From an uncultured bacterium (lineage in GTDB: Bacteria > Omnitrophota > Gorgyraeia > Ghiorseimicrobiales > Ghiorseimicrobiaceae), in contig CAJVXN010000017.1 in the NCBI GenBank assembly GCA_913009335.1, positions 1 to 41,179 of the forward strand: a stretch of DNA of 41,179 bases. The letters are read 5' to 3'. The translations under genes and the position numbers were made by a program. Of the stretch, positions 1-9,654 are shown piece after piece; within the stretch, counting starts at the first letter, position 1; each line of letters opens with the position of its first letter. Under the pieces are notes generated by a model. That model was not told the DNA's origin. It saw nothing but the letters and a program-made list of their open reading frames with translations, and ran no database searches.

Positions 1-1
1 C

Positions 2-163
2 AGGGGTGAAAAGGTTGAGTTGCGTAATTTCGGAGTATTTAAGGTAAAAGAAAGACGGCCAAGAACAGGAAGAAACCCCCGTACAGGAGAGATTGTTCCT
101 GTTCCCGCAAGAAAAGTCGTAGTATTCAAGCCAGGCTTAGAGATGAAAAAACAAGTAAGGTAG
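2..163 (+). CDS. HU/IHF-family DNA-binding protein, C-terminal part (5' truncated by window edge)
   Basis: Frame 2 reads [53 protein letters not shown], with the typical HU/IHF arm [23 protein letters not shown]. Confidence 0.93.
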   Translation, partial: RGEKVELRNFGVFKVKERRPRTGRNPRTGEIVPVPARKVVVFKPGLEMKKQVR

Positions 164-327
164 AATTGTTTTGTAGTGCATGAGGTCAGCTTGTCTGAAT
201 ATAGTGATAGTTGGTATCCATACTGCTAATAATTAGATTATTCTGGTTATTCAAATTAGAATTCCATCCTGATAAGCGGCAAATAATTATATTAATAAAA
301 TAATCAGCACACTTTAAATTAAACATA

Positions 328-1581
328 ATGGCAGCAAAGTTTAGTGTGGTACGTGGTACAAAAGATATCCTGCCGGCTGAGGCAGAGAGATTTAATGAAA
401 TAAAATCCAAAGCCGGAAATATTTTCTCTGTCTATGGTTATCGTCAAATTTACACTCCTATCTTAGAATCAAAAGATTTATTTATCCGTTCCCTGGGTGA
501 GGAAACTGAAATTGTCGGAAAACAAATGTTTCTTATTCAGAGAGAAGATAATGATTTGGTTCTGCGTCCTGAGGCAACCGCAGGGGTTGTCCGGGCCTAT
601 ATCGAAAATAATTTAGCAAGAACAGAAGGTTTTGTTAAGCTCTTTTATATCGGGCCGATGTTTCGGGCTGAACGTCCGCAAAAGGGGCGTCTGCGTCAGT
701 TTCACCACATCGGTGTTGAGGCTATCGGATCAGATGATGCCAGTTTAGACGCGGAAATTATTAGTTTGGCAGATTCGATATTAAAATCTTTATTGATTGA
801 CGGGTATGAGATAAAACTAAATAGCTTGGGTTGTTTATCTGATAAAAAACGTTTGAGCGATACGCTGCGTAATATTTTATCTGATAAGCTAAATTTACTT
901 TGTGACGATTGTCAGGGTAGATATGAGCGCAATGTGTTTAGAGTTCTTGATTGTAAAAATAAGGCATGTAGAAAAGTTATTAGTGGTTTGACACTTAAAC
1001 GTTCTGATTATCTTTGTGATGATTGTCTCGCGCATTTTGAATCAGTCTTAGTCAATTTAGACGCAATCGGTGTAGGTTATACCGATTGTGTTTATTTAAT
1101 GAGAGGGCTTGATTATTATACGCGTACGGTGTTTGAAATAACCCATGCGGGTTTAGGCGCGCAAGATGCGATAGGCGCGGGAGGCAGATACGATAATCTA
1201 GTTGAGGAACTCGGGGGAAATAAGACTCCCGCTATAGGTTTTGCGTTTGGTGTTGAGAGATTGATTTTAGCTAGGAATAAAGAAATAGAAAATACCTTGG
1301 ATAATAATCTGGTTTACATTATTCCTTTAGGGGATGCAGCAAAGAGAGAGAGCTTTAAAATATTAAGCAATCTCAGGGCTGCCGGAATAATATCCGATAC
1401 TGTTTATACGGATAAATCGTTAAAAGGCGCAATGCGTAAGGCTAATGACTTAGGGGCAAGATTTGTTTTAATTGTTGGTGATGATGAGCTTGCGAAAAAT
1501 GTGGTTACTGTAAAAGATATGAAGAGCGGCGAACAAAATCAAATCAGCCGCAATAATTTAATAGAGGAATTAAAATGTTAA
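328..1581 (+). CDS. hisS: histidyl-tRNA synthetase
   Basis: FSVVRGTKDILPAEAERF N-terminus; LVLRPEATAGVVRAYIEN, MFRAERPQKGRLRQFHHIGVE, GLDYYTRTVFEI, GAGGRYDNLVEELGG, PAIGFAFGVERL. Confidence 0.97.
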   Translation: MAAKFSVVRGTKDILPAEAERFNEIKSKAGNIFSVYGYRQIYTPILESKDLFIRSLGEETEIVGKQMFLIQREDNDLVLRPEATAGVVRAYIENNLARTEGFVKLFYIGPMFRAERPQKGRLRQFHHIGVEAIGSDDASLDAEIISLADSILKSLLIDGYEIKLNSLGCLSDKKRLSDTLRNILSDKLNLLCDDCQGRYERNVFRVLDCKNKACRKVISGLTLKRSDYLCDDCLAHFESVLVNLDAIGVGYTDCVYLMRGLDYYTRTVFEITHAGLGAQDAIGAGGRYDNLVEELGGNKTPAIGFAFGVERLILARNKEIENTLDNNLVYIIPLGDAAKRESFKILSNLRAAGIISDTVYTDKSLKGAMRKANDLGARFVLIVGDDELAKNVVTVKDMKSGEQNQISRNNLIEELKC

Positions 1582-2963
1582 GAACGCACACTTGCGGGGG
1601 TTTGAATATTTCAAATGTTGGAGAGGATGTAGTTTTATGTGGTTGGGTCGGTTCCCGCCGTGACCACGGAAAACTGATTTTTATTGATATACGAGATAGG
1701 TACGGGAAGATACAGGTGGTATTTTTACCTAAAGAGTGCCCGGAAATTTACGAGGCAGCCCAGACATTAAGATCGGAATTCGTAATTAGATTATCCGGAA
1801 AAGTCGGTAAGCGGCCAAAGGGTACGGAAAATCCAAATATTTCTACCGGTGAGGTTGAGGTAGCCGCAGGCGGCTTAGAAATTTTAAATCCTTCCGATAC
1901 TCCGCCTTTTGAAATAGCTGATGATATAAAGCCAACGGAGGAGACGCGCCTTAGCTTTCGTTATCTTGATTTAAGGCGCGCTAAAATGTTGAAGAATTTA
2001 CTTGTTCGTAACGATGCCTGTATAATAATTAGGAATTTTTTACACAACCAGGGTTTTATTGATGTAGAAACTCCTATACTTACTAAATCTACTCCTGAAG
2101 GGGCGCGAGATTATCTTGTTCCATCGCGGATTAATCCAGGGAGTTTTTATGCTCTCCCCCAATCACCGCAATTATTTAAGCAGCTTTTGATGGTTTCCGG
2201 AATAGATAAATATTATCAGATAGCTAAGTGTTTTCGCGACGAAGACTTAAGAGCCGACCGGCAGCCTGAATTTACGCAGTTGGATTTAGAGATGTCCTTT
2301 ATATCAGAGGATGATGTGTTTTCTCTGGTTGAGAAGTTGATATATGAATTGGTTAAAGCGGTAAAAAATGTTGAACTTACTATTCCTTTTCCCCGCATAA
2401 CTCATAAGGAAGCAGAGGAGCAATATCAGTCTGATAAACCCGACACAAGAAAACCGGGTGATGAGCTTGCGTTTGTTTGGGTAGTAGATTTTCCTTTGTT
2501 TAAATATAATGAAGAAGAAGGCCGTTGGGAGAGCGAACATCATCCCTTTACGGCCCCAAATGAAGAAGATGTATCATTCCTAGATTCTGATTTGTCAAAA
2601 GTGCGGGCGCGCTCCTATGATTTAGTATTAAACGGAAATGAAATCGGAAGCGGATCGCTAAGAATACATAAGCGCCAAATCCAGGAAAAAATGTTTAATC
2701 TTATAGGCCTGCCCAAGGAAGAGATTAAGCAGCGTTTTGGTTTTTTACTTGAAGCGTTTCAGTACGGCGCTCCTCCTCATGGAGGTTTTGCATTGGGTTT
2801 GGATAGGTTTCTGGCTATTCTATTAGGAGTTGACAGCATACGCGATGTAATTGCTTTTCCAAAAACGCAGAAGGCGGCATGTCTTTTAACATCTGCCCCT
2901 TCCGATGTAGATAAAAAACAGTTAGATGAATTAGGAATTGAAGTTACAGACAGTCAGGAGTAG
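1575..2963 (+). CDS. aspS: aspartyl-tRNA synthetase, bacterial type but without the GAD insertion domain
   Basis: LRTHTCGGL..GWVGSRRDHGKLIFIDIRDRYG; FRDEDLRADRQPEFTQLDLEMSF; DFPLFKYNEEEGRWESEHHPFTAP; GGFALGLDRFLAILLG. Only 462 aa. Confidence 0.95.
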   Translation: MLRTHTCGGLNISNVGEDVVLCGWVGSRRDHGKLIFIDIRDRYGKIQVVFLPKECPEIYEAAQTLRSEFVIRLSGKVGKRPKGTENPNISTGEVEVAAGGLEILNPSDTPPFEIADDIKPTEETRLSFRYLDLRRAKMLKNLLVRNDACIIIRNFLHNQGFIDVETPILTKSTPEGARDYLVPSRINPGSFYALPQSPQLFKQLLMVSGIDKYYQIAKCFRDEDLRADRQPEFTQLDLEMSFISEDDVFSLVEKLIYELVKAVKNVELTIPFPRITHKEAEEQYQSDKPDTRKPGDELAFVWVVDFPLFKYNEEEGRWESEHHPFTAPNEEDVSFLDSDLSKVRARSYDLVLNGNEIGSGSLRIHKRQIQEKMFNLIGLPKEEIKQRFGFLLEAFQYGAPPHGGFALGLDRFLAILLGVDSIRDVIAFPKTQKAACLLTSAPSDVDKKQLDELGIEVTDSQE

Positions 2964-2992
2964 TCCTTGCTGTTTCTAAAATGGGAGGTGTT

Positions 2993-3526
2993 ATGGAGAA
3001 GAGAGATTTTATAAGATTAGTTTTTTTATTTACGATTTTTTGTTTTGGAATTGTAAGTCTATCTGGTTGCGTTGTAAGGAGGCGCAAGATGATTAAGCCG
3101 AGAGTTGATCAGGATTTAAGCAGTGGTAATCGCGGTTATATTTCCGGTAATATCCCGCCGCAGGAGGATATAGAGAGAAAAGAAACACGTCAGACTTACG
3201 AGTTTGAAATTGAGTTATCTAATCCGTTTAATCGTAAAAAGGAAGTAGTTGAGCCTGCGGCAGTTGAAGATATTATATTGCCCGATGTGTCTTTTGAAGA
3301 AGATTTGTCAGGTGAGTCTTTTGATGATTTTAGTAATTTGGATGTTGAAGGAGATTCAGGTTTTGAGATTTATACAGTAGGGAAAAGGGATACGTTACAG
3401 AAGATTTCCGATAAATTTTACGGGACAACGCGAAAATGGCAAAAGATATATGAGGCAAATAAGGATGTGCTCAAGAGTCCTGATCGTCTATATCCCGGAC
3501 AGGAAATAAAGATTCCGATTGAATAA
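2993..3526 (+). CDS. lipoprotein with C-terminal LysM domain (start probably the internal ATG MEKRDFIRL)
   Basis: Lipobox LSGC after a hydrophobic segment; C-terminal IYTVGKRDTLQKISDKFYGTTRKWQKIYEANKDVLKSPDRLYPGQEIKIP is LysM. Confidence 0.85.
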   Translation: MEKRDFIRLVFLFTIFCFGIVSLSGCVVRRRKMIKPRVDQDLSSGNRGYISGNIPPQEDIERKETRQTYEFEIELSNPFNRKKEVVEPAAVEDIILPDVSFEEDLSGESFDDFSNLDVEGDSGFEIYTVGKRDTLQKISDKFYGTTRKWQKIYEANKDVLKSPDRLYPGQEIKIPIE

Positions 3527-3527
3527 T

Positions 3528-4478
3528 ATGCGCGAGTTAATCCTTATCGAAAATAATGATGAAGCTCGCCTGCTTTTCGGGCAGTTTGATGTTAATCTTA
3601 AGGCAGTAGAATCTGAATTTAATGTAAGTACTCATCTTAATCCGGAAGGGCTAGAGATAGCAGGAGCGACAAAAAACGTAAATAAAGCCGCGGATTTATT
3701 GAGGCACTGGCTTAAACTTATTAAAGAAGGAGTAGAGTTGTCCAGGAAAGATGTAGCTTCTGATATTCATGTGTCTAAGAATCATAAAGTTAGTGAGTCA
3801 CGGCGCACTCATCGTGACCGTATTGAAATATCGGTAAAAGGTAAGCAGATTGTTCCCAAGACAAAAGGGCAATTAGAATATGTTGAAGCAATAAAAAAGC
3901 ACGATATTGTTTTTGGTATTGGCCCGGCAGGTACGGGAAAAACCTATCTGGCCATGGCTATGGCAGTAGAGGCTTTAAAAAAAGGATACGTTCGCCGTAT
4001 CATACTTACGCGTCCGGCAATTGAAGCAGGGGAATCATTAGGGTATCTTCCGGGTGATATGTACGATAAGGTAAATCCTTATCTCCGTCCGCTTTATGAC
4101 GCACTTTATGATATGATGGAGGCAGAGCGAGTGGAGAAATATAAAGAGTTAAATATTATTGAGGTGGCTCCTATTGCTTTTATGCGGGGCAGGACGCTCA
4201 ATGATGCTTTTGTTATATTGGATGAGGCGCAAAATTGCACGTCGGATCAATTAAAGATGTTTTTAACGCGCTTGGGGTTTGATTCAAAGACAGTTATAAC
4301 AGGGGATATTACACAGAGCGATTTACCGGAAGGAAAGCCTATTGGCCTTCTTCACGCAAAAGACGCTCTTGAAAAAATTGAAGGGATAGAATTTATATTT
4401 TTATCCGGTCAGGACGTTGTCCGGCATGAATTAGTGCAAAAAATAATTAAAGCTTATGAAAAAATGGCTAATAAGTAG
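3528..4478 (+). CDS. phoH: PhoH-like ATPase
   Basis: TKGQLEYVEAIKKHDIVFGIGPAGTGKTYLAMAMAVEAL, LTRPAIEAGESLGYLPGDMYDKVNPYLRPLYDAL, VILDEAQNCTSDQLKMFLTRLG; track start 3519 is a TTG, ATG at 3528 preferred. Confidence 0.95.
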   Translation: MRELILIENNDEARLLFGQFDVNLKAVESEFNVSTHLNPEGLEIAGATKNVNKAADLLRHWLKLIKEGVELSRKDVASDIHVSKNHKVSESRRTHRDRIEISVKGKQIVPKTKGQLEYVEAIKKHDIVFGIGPAGTGKTYLAMAMAVEALKKGYVRRIILTRPAIEAGESLGYLPGDMYDKVNPYLRPLYDALYDMMEAERVEKYKELNIIEVAPIAFMRGRTLNDAFVILDEAQNCTSDQLKMFLTRLGFDSKTVITGDITQSDLPEGKPIGLLHAKDALEKIEGIEFIFLSGQDVVRHELVQKIIKAYEKMANK

Positions 4479-5817
4479 TATTTGGTTTATTTTTGGGATT
4501 ATCGGATTATTTTCCATCTCGCATTTTATCGGTACGGGAAGCATGATTCCGGTTATTGTGGTAAGTTTGTTTCTTTTTTTACGATACCAGGAGAAGATTG
4601 CTAAAAAGAAAAAATATAATTATCTTGATCTTGGGTTGCTTTTGGTAATAATTATTACCGCGGCCAAATTTATCGTCGGTTATCCGGTTTTTTCAGTTTA
4701 TTATATTCCTGTTGCAGCACTTTCAATTTTATGTACGATTCTTTTTAATAATATTACCCTTTCGTTGGTGTTGACCTTAATCGGCGCTTTATCAGCAGGA
4801 ATAATCGCGGGGCTAAATCTAAATTTGGCATGTATACTTTTGGTGGGAGGTGTTTTCGCGAGCTTTATGGTTTTAAATGTACGACGGCGTTCTCAGATTA
4901 TTAAGGCTGGTATTGCCGCCGGAATACTTCAGGGGATGTGTGTTGTTCTTATTCAGTCTCCCAACTTAGACGGCATAACAAAATTTATTATACCAAATCT
5001 TTTAAGCGGACTGCTTGCCGGTGTGGTTATTACCGGGGTTCTTCCTGTCTTTGAATATCTATTTAACGTCATTACCAATATTACACTGCTTGAACTCTCT
5101 GATTTTAACCATCCGTTATTTAGAAAGATGGTTCTTGAAGCTCCCGGTACGTATCATCATAGTCTTATCGTGGGTAATTTATCGGAAACTGCCGCAGAGT
5201 CAATAGGGGCGAATTCTCTCCTCGCTCGTATCGGAGCGTATTATCATGATATCGGAAAGATAGAGAAGGCGGAATATTTTATTGAAAATCAGCCGCCCGA
5301 AAATGCCACAAGCACTCATGAGCAGCTCAAACCCTCGATAAGTAAGATGGTGATTATGAATCATGTCCGGGAAGGCGTGGAGTTGGCACGTAAGTATAGA
5401 TTGAACGATTCAATAATTGATTTTATTAATCAGCACCATGGGACAAGTTTGGTTTTTTATTTCTACCTTAGGGCTTTAGAAAATACAAACACTGAGAAGG
5501 AAGTAGAGGAAGAAGGTTTTCGGTATTCAGGCCCCAGGCCTCAAACAAAAGAAACAGCTATAGTTTTATTGGCGGATTCGGTTGAAGGAGCAACAAGGGC
5601 CTTAAGGGATAGGACGCCTAAAAAAATAGATGAGTTGGTGCGTAAGGTGATAAATAATAAGTTTATTGATGGTCAGCTTGATGAGTGTGATCTTACTTTG
5701 TTTGACTTGGAAAAAATCGCGTCTGTTTTTATTAAGATTCTATCTGCAGTATATCACGCGCGCATAACTTATCCTGAAAAGAATAGTGGCAATAATCATA
5801 ATAAATCTACAAAATAA
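4456..5817 (+). CDS. PgpH/YqfF-type membrane HD-domain phosphohydrolase (c-di-AMP phosphodiesterase-like), short form
   Basis: Multiple TM helices, then FRKMVLEAPGTYHHSLIVGNLSETAAESIGANSLLARIGAYYHDIGKIEKAEYFIENQ..NHVREGVELARKYRLNDSIIDFINQHHGTSLVFYFY. Confidence 0.88.
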   Translation: MKKWLISSIWFIFGIIGLFSISHFIGTGSMIPVIVVSLFLFLRYQEKIAKKKKYNYLDLGLLLVIIITAAKFIVGYPVFSVYYIPVAALSILCTILFNNITLSLVLTLIGALSAGIIAGLNLNLACILLVGGVFASFMVLNVRRRSQIIKAGIAAGILQGMCVVLIQSPNLDGITKFIIPNLLSGLLAGVVITGVLPVFEYLFNVITNITLLELSDFNHPLFRKMVLEAPGTYHHSLIVGNLSETAAESIGANSLLARIGAYYHDIGKIEKAEYFIENQPPENATSTHEQLKPSISKMVIMNHVREGVELARKYRLNDSIIDFINQHHGTSLVFYFYLRALENTNTEKEVEEEGFRYSGPRPQTKETAIVLLADSVEGATRALRDRTPKKIDELVRKVINNKFIDGQLDECDLTLFDLEKIASVFIKILSAVYHARITYPEKNSGNNHNKSTK

Positions 5818-6247
5818 AGTAAATATTCGGCAGAATAAAATTCGTAGTATTGTCGGATTAGTTTTGTCATCAGAAGACAGAATATACGGCGAAGTAACAA
5901 TTACGATTTCAACCGATCAAAGGATTAGAACGCTTAACCGTAAGTTCCTGGGGAAGGATTACTCTACGGACGTATTGGCGTTTAGTTTTATTGAGGGTAA
6001 ATCGTTAAAAGTTAAGGCAGCTAATTCAGCTTTATCTCGGATGAGGCTATTAGGCGATGTAGTTGTATCTGCGGGTACGGCAATAAGAAACGCAAAAAAA
6101 TACAATACAACTGCTGAGTACGAGATCTATTTGTACGTTATTCATGGAATTTTGCATTTGCTGGGTTTTGATGATGCAAACGCGCTTAAAAAAGCAATAA
6201 TGCGTAAAAAAGAGCAGTATTATCTAAAAAAATATTATAATTTATAG
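5786..6247 (+). CDS. ybeY: endoribonuclease YbeY-like (rRNA maturation)
   Basis: LNRKFLGKDYSTDVLAFSF; LGDVVVSAGTA; YVIHGILHLLGFDD; GTG start overlapping the upstream CDS. Confidence 0.85.
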   Translation: MAIIIINLQNKVNIRQNKIRSIVGLVLSSEDRIYGEVTITISTDQRIRTLNRKFLGKDYSTDVLAFSFIEGKSLKVKAANSALSRMRLLGDVVVSAGTAIRNAKKYNTTAEYEIYLYVIHGILHLLGFDDANALKKAIMRKKEQYYLKKYYNL

Positions 6248-6285
6248 ATAAGAAGCATCTGGGTATATTTCGGGAAGTTGGTTTT

Positions 6286-7020
6286 ATGGCGATTTGCAAA
6301 GCTGAAGCTTTGGTAATAAGAAAATTCGATTTTCGCGAAACAAGTATTATCGTTGAATTTTTTACCCGTGAATTTGGCCGTTTAAAAGGAATATTAAAAG
6401 GGATTAGGTCCAACCCAAAAAAATTCGGCTCTACCCTTGAGCCATTTTCATGTAATGAGATTGTTTTTTATCGCTCACGTAATAGTGAGATTCATTTGGT
6501 TTCTCAATGCGATTTAAGGGATAATTTTTTAGAAATCCGATCCGATCTAAAAAAGATTAATCTGGCAAGTTTTTTTATGGAATTAACTTCTGCGTTACTT
6601 GCACCTGAGGATAAGCATGAGGAAGTATTTGAACTTGCTTTATCTTGTCTTAAAGATATGTCTCTTGCCGCGGATCCGGCACGTATTATAAACATTGCCC
6701 AGATAAAATTATTAAAACTTTCAGGTTTTAAGCCGCATTTTGATTCTTGTGTTTTATGTGATAGCAAGATAGATGAGTACGCTAAATTTAGTACTGCTTT
6801 TGGAGGGCTGTTGTGTTTTAAATGTGCCTATCGTGACAGTAATCGCCATGCTGTTTTAAAAGGTACGGTTGCCTCAATACGGCATATTGAAAAATCAGAC
6901 TGGCAAAATAGCCAGCGCCTGGGGCTTAGTCCGTTAGTAAAAGAAGAGTTGGATATGATGTTGAATCGGTTTGTGTTGTTCCATCTGGAAAAGAAATTAA
7001 AAACGGCGAGGTTCATATGA
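6286..7020 (+). CDS. recO: DNA repair protein RecO
   Basis: EALVIRKFDFRETSIIVEFFTREFGRLKGILKGIRSNPKKFGSTLEPFS; CVLCDSKIDEYAKFSTAFGGLLCFKC. Confidence 0.85.
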   Translation: MAICKAEALVIRKFDFRETSIIVEFFTREFGRLKGILKGIRSNPKKFGSTLEPFSCNEIVFYRSRNSEIHLVSQCDLRDNFLEIRSDLKKINLASFFMELTSALLAPEDKHEEVFELALSCLKDMSLAADPARIINIAQIKLLKLSGFKPHFDSCVLCDSKIDEYAKFSTAFGGLLCFKCAYRDSNRHAVLKGTVASIRHIEKSDWQNSQRLGLSPLVKEELDMMLNRFVLFHLEKKLKTARFI

Positions 7021-7946
7021 AAATCGTTATTGTTGGCCCGGGTGCAATGGGTTGTTTGGTTGCTGCTTTTTTATCTAAATCAAAACATGAAATATGGATT
7101 CTGGATAAGAGTAAAAAACGCGCAGAGATAATTGCCAAAAATGGCATAAAACTTGAGGGTATTTCCGGTAATTGGAAGGCCAGGGTTTCTGCAACAAACA
7201 ATGCTAAGGATATAAAGTCAGCCGATTTAGTAATTATTTGTACTAAGTCATACGATACCAAGAGCGCTATAAAATCAGCCGCCGAGATTGTTAACGATAA
7301 TACCAGTGTAGTAACTTTACAAAATGGAGTAGGTAATGTTGAAATTATTGCTGATGAGATAGGAGAAGATAACGTTATTGGAGGAGTAAGCAATTTAGGG
7401 GCAACATTATTAGGGGATGGTCATATTCGTCATGCCGGTTGTGGTGAGACGATTATTGGTAGAATTGATGGAAAAATACCCGTATTAATGCGCGATATAA
7501 GAGAGATATTTAATAAAGTGGGGATAAAAACGCGTATATCGCGTGATATAAAGAGCCTTATCTGGTCAAAGCTGATAATAAATGTAGGGATAAATGCTTT
7601 AACAGCTATTACACGTTTAAATAACGGACGCTTGGTAGAATTTGTCGGTACGCGTGAAATTCTTAAAGACGCGGTAACAGAGGCCGTAAAAGTTGCCAAA
7701 CGAAAACGCATAAAACTTATTTTTGATGATCCGTTATCGAAAGTTGAGTCTGTATGCGAGGCAACCGCGACTAATGTCGCATCCATGCTTCAGGATGTAT
7801 TAAAGCAAAAGCGTACAGAGATTGATTTTATAAACGGGGTGATTGTAAGGCAGGGTAAATCGTTAGGGGTTAAGACCCCTGTTAATGAAATACTAGTTTA
7901 TCTGGTTAAGACAATTGAACAGAGCTATAACTTAAGAGTGAAGTAG
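7017..7946 (+). CDS. panE: 2-dehydropantoate 2-reductase (ketopantoate reductase family)
   Basis: MKIVIVGPGAMGCLVAAFLSK Rossmann motif; VVTLQNGVGN; LIWSKLIINVGINALTAITR. Confidence 0.88.
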   Translation: MKIVIVGPGAMGCLVAAFLSKSKHEIWILDKSKKRAEIIAKNGIKLEGISGNWKARVSATNNAKDIKSADLVIICTKSYDTKSAIKSAAEIVNDNTSVVTLQNGVGNVEIIADEIGEDNVIGGVSNLGATLLGDGHIRHAGCGETIIGRIDGKIPVLMRDIREIFNKVGIKTRISRDIKSLIWSKLIINVGINALTAITRLNNGRLVEFVGTREILKDAVTEAVKVAKRKRIKLIFDDPLSKVESVCEATATNVASMLQDVLKQKRTEIDFINGVIVRQGKSLGVKTPVNEILVYLVKTIEQSYNLRVK

Positions 7947-7950
7947 GGTA

Positions 7951-9654
7951 ATGTTAAATCAACAAATAGCTGATATATTTAGGAATATTGCTCATATTTT
8001 AGAAATTAAGGGGGATAATTCTTTTAGGATTCGGGCTTATTTAAGAGCTGCCGATTCTCTGGAGAACGTAACTGAAGATTTGGAAGATGTCCAGCGTGAA
8101 GGGCGGCTTCTGGAGATTGAAGGAGTTGGTAAGGACCTGGCTGCGAAGATATCCGAGTTTATCGGGTTTGATAAAATTAAATACTATGAAGAATTAAAGA
8201 AGACTGTTCCTGCCAAGCTTCTTGATCTTTTGGATATTCCCGGAGTAGGGCCCAAAACCGCAAAGCTTTTATATGATAAATTTAAAATATCAGATATTGA
8301 AACATTAGAGAAATATGCAAAAGAGGGCAGTTTGCGTAATACTTTTGGCCTAAAAGAGAAAACAGAGGAAAATATATTACGCGGCATAGAATTGGTTAAG
8401 AAAGGAAGAGAAAGGATGGATTTAGGCACAGCCTTTCTTGCTGCTGAAAAATTCATTAGCGCTCTAAAAGGTGAAAAATATGTTGAGAAGATATCAACCG
8501 CAGGCAGTCTGAGGAGAATGAAAGATACGGTGGGTGATATTGATATATTGGTAGTTTCGGCTGATTCGAAAAAAGTAATGAACGATTTTGTAAAATTAAA
8601 AGACGTAAAGAGCGTATTAGCGCAGGGTGAGACCAAGTCTTCTGTTTTAACAAGGGACGGATTACAAGCTGATTTACGTGTTGTGGACAAAGAGAGTTTT
8701 GGGGCAGCGCTTCTTTATTTTACCGGTTCTAAATCGCACAATATAAAATTACGCCAGCTAGCTTTAAAAAAAGGCTTAAAGATTAACGAATACGGAGCAT
8801 ATAAGAAAGATAAGCGTATTGCCGGTGAGACAGAAGAAGAAATTTATAAGCTCTTAGGTTTATCTTATATTGAGCCGGAATTACGAGAAGATTTAGGCGA
8901 GATAGAGGCAGCCTCTAAAAAAAAGCTGCCGAATTTAGTAGGTATTACTGATATCCGGGGTGATTTACATATGCATTCTGAGTATTCAGATGGGCATTAT
9001 TCTATACGGGATATGGCGTTGGTTTCCCAGGAAAAAGGATATGAGTATATCGCTGTAACTGATCATTCTATATCGCTTAGGGTTGCCAATGGTCTGGATT
9101 TAGACAGGCTTAATAAAAAGCGTAAAGAAATAGAAAAGCTAAATAAAGAATTAGAGATAAAAATTCTTTTTGGGGCCGAAGTAGAGCTGGATGCAGACGG
9201 AAATTGTGATTATTCCGATAGAGTACTTTCCTCCTTTGATGTGGTTATCGCCGCGATACATTCGCGCTTTCGCCAGTCTAAAAAAAAAGTTACAGAGCGT
9301 TTAATCAGGGCATGTCAGAATAAGAATATTGATATAATCGCTCATCCTACAGGTAGGCTTTGGGGTGTGCGTGATGCCTACGAAATAGATTTTGGTTCTT
9401 TTTTTAAAGTAGCAGCGGATACGGGAACGTTTTTAGAAATCAGTTCATATCCTACGCGGCTTGATTTAAATGATGTTAATGCAAGGATGGCAAAAAATGC
9501 CGGGGTCAGGCTTGCTGTATCAACAGATGCTCACCATGTTGTGCATCTTGATTATATGTGTTTTGGAGTTGCATGCGCCCGGCGCGCATGGTTAAGCAAG
9601 AATGATATTGTCAATGTTTTGCCGCTTAAGGATTTTTTAAAAGCTAAAAAATGA
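7951..9654 (+). CDS. polX: DNA polymerase X family protein with C-terminal PHP domain
   Basis: HhH IPGVGPKTAKLLYDKF; nucleotidyltransferase GSLRRMKDTVGDIDILV; PHP GDLHMHSEYSDGHYSIRDM and AIHSRF, DIIAHPTGRLWG. Confidence 0.94.
   Translation: MLNQQIADIFRNIAHILEIKGDNSFRIRAYLRAADSLENVTEDLEDVQREGRLLEIEGVGKDLAAKISEFIGFDKIKYYEELKKTVPAKLLDLLDIPGVGPKTAKLLYDKFKISDIETLEKYAKEGSLRNTFGLKEKTEENILRGIELVKKGRERMDLGTAFLAAEKFISALKGEKYVEKISTAGSLRRMKDTVGDIDILVVSADSKKVMNDFVKLKDVKSVLAQGETKSSVLTRDGLQADLRVVDKESFGAALLYFTGSKSHNIKLRQLALKKGLKINEYGAYKKDKRIAGETEEEIYKLLGLSYIEPELREDLGEIEAASKKKLPNLVGITDIRGDLHMHSEYSDGHYSIRDMALVSQEKGYEYIAVTDHSISLRVANGLDLDRLNKKRKEIEKLNKELEIKILFGAEVELDADGNCDYSDRVLSSFDVVIAAIHSRFRQSKKKVTERLIRACQNKNIDIIAHPTGRLWGVRDAYEIDFGSFFKVAADTGTFLEISSYPTRLDLNDVNARMAKNAGVRLAVSTDAHHVVHLDYMCFGVACARRAWLSKNDIVNVLPLKDFLKAKK

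Noticed and set aside
186-410. Minus-strand 74-aa ORF upstream of hisS
   Set aside because: Overlaps the hisS start; no family resemblance.
8184-8690. Minus-strand ORF of 168 aa
   Set aside because: Antisense shadow of the strongly supported polX gene; Ser/Phe/Leu-rich composition typical of reverse-frame artefacts.
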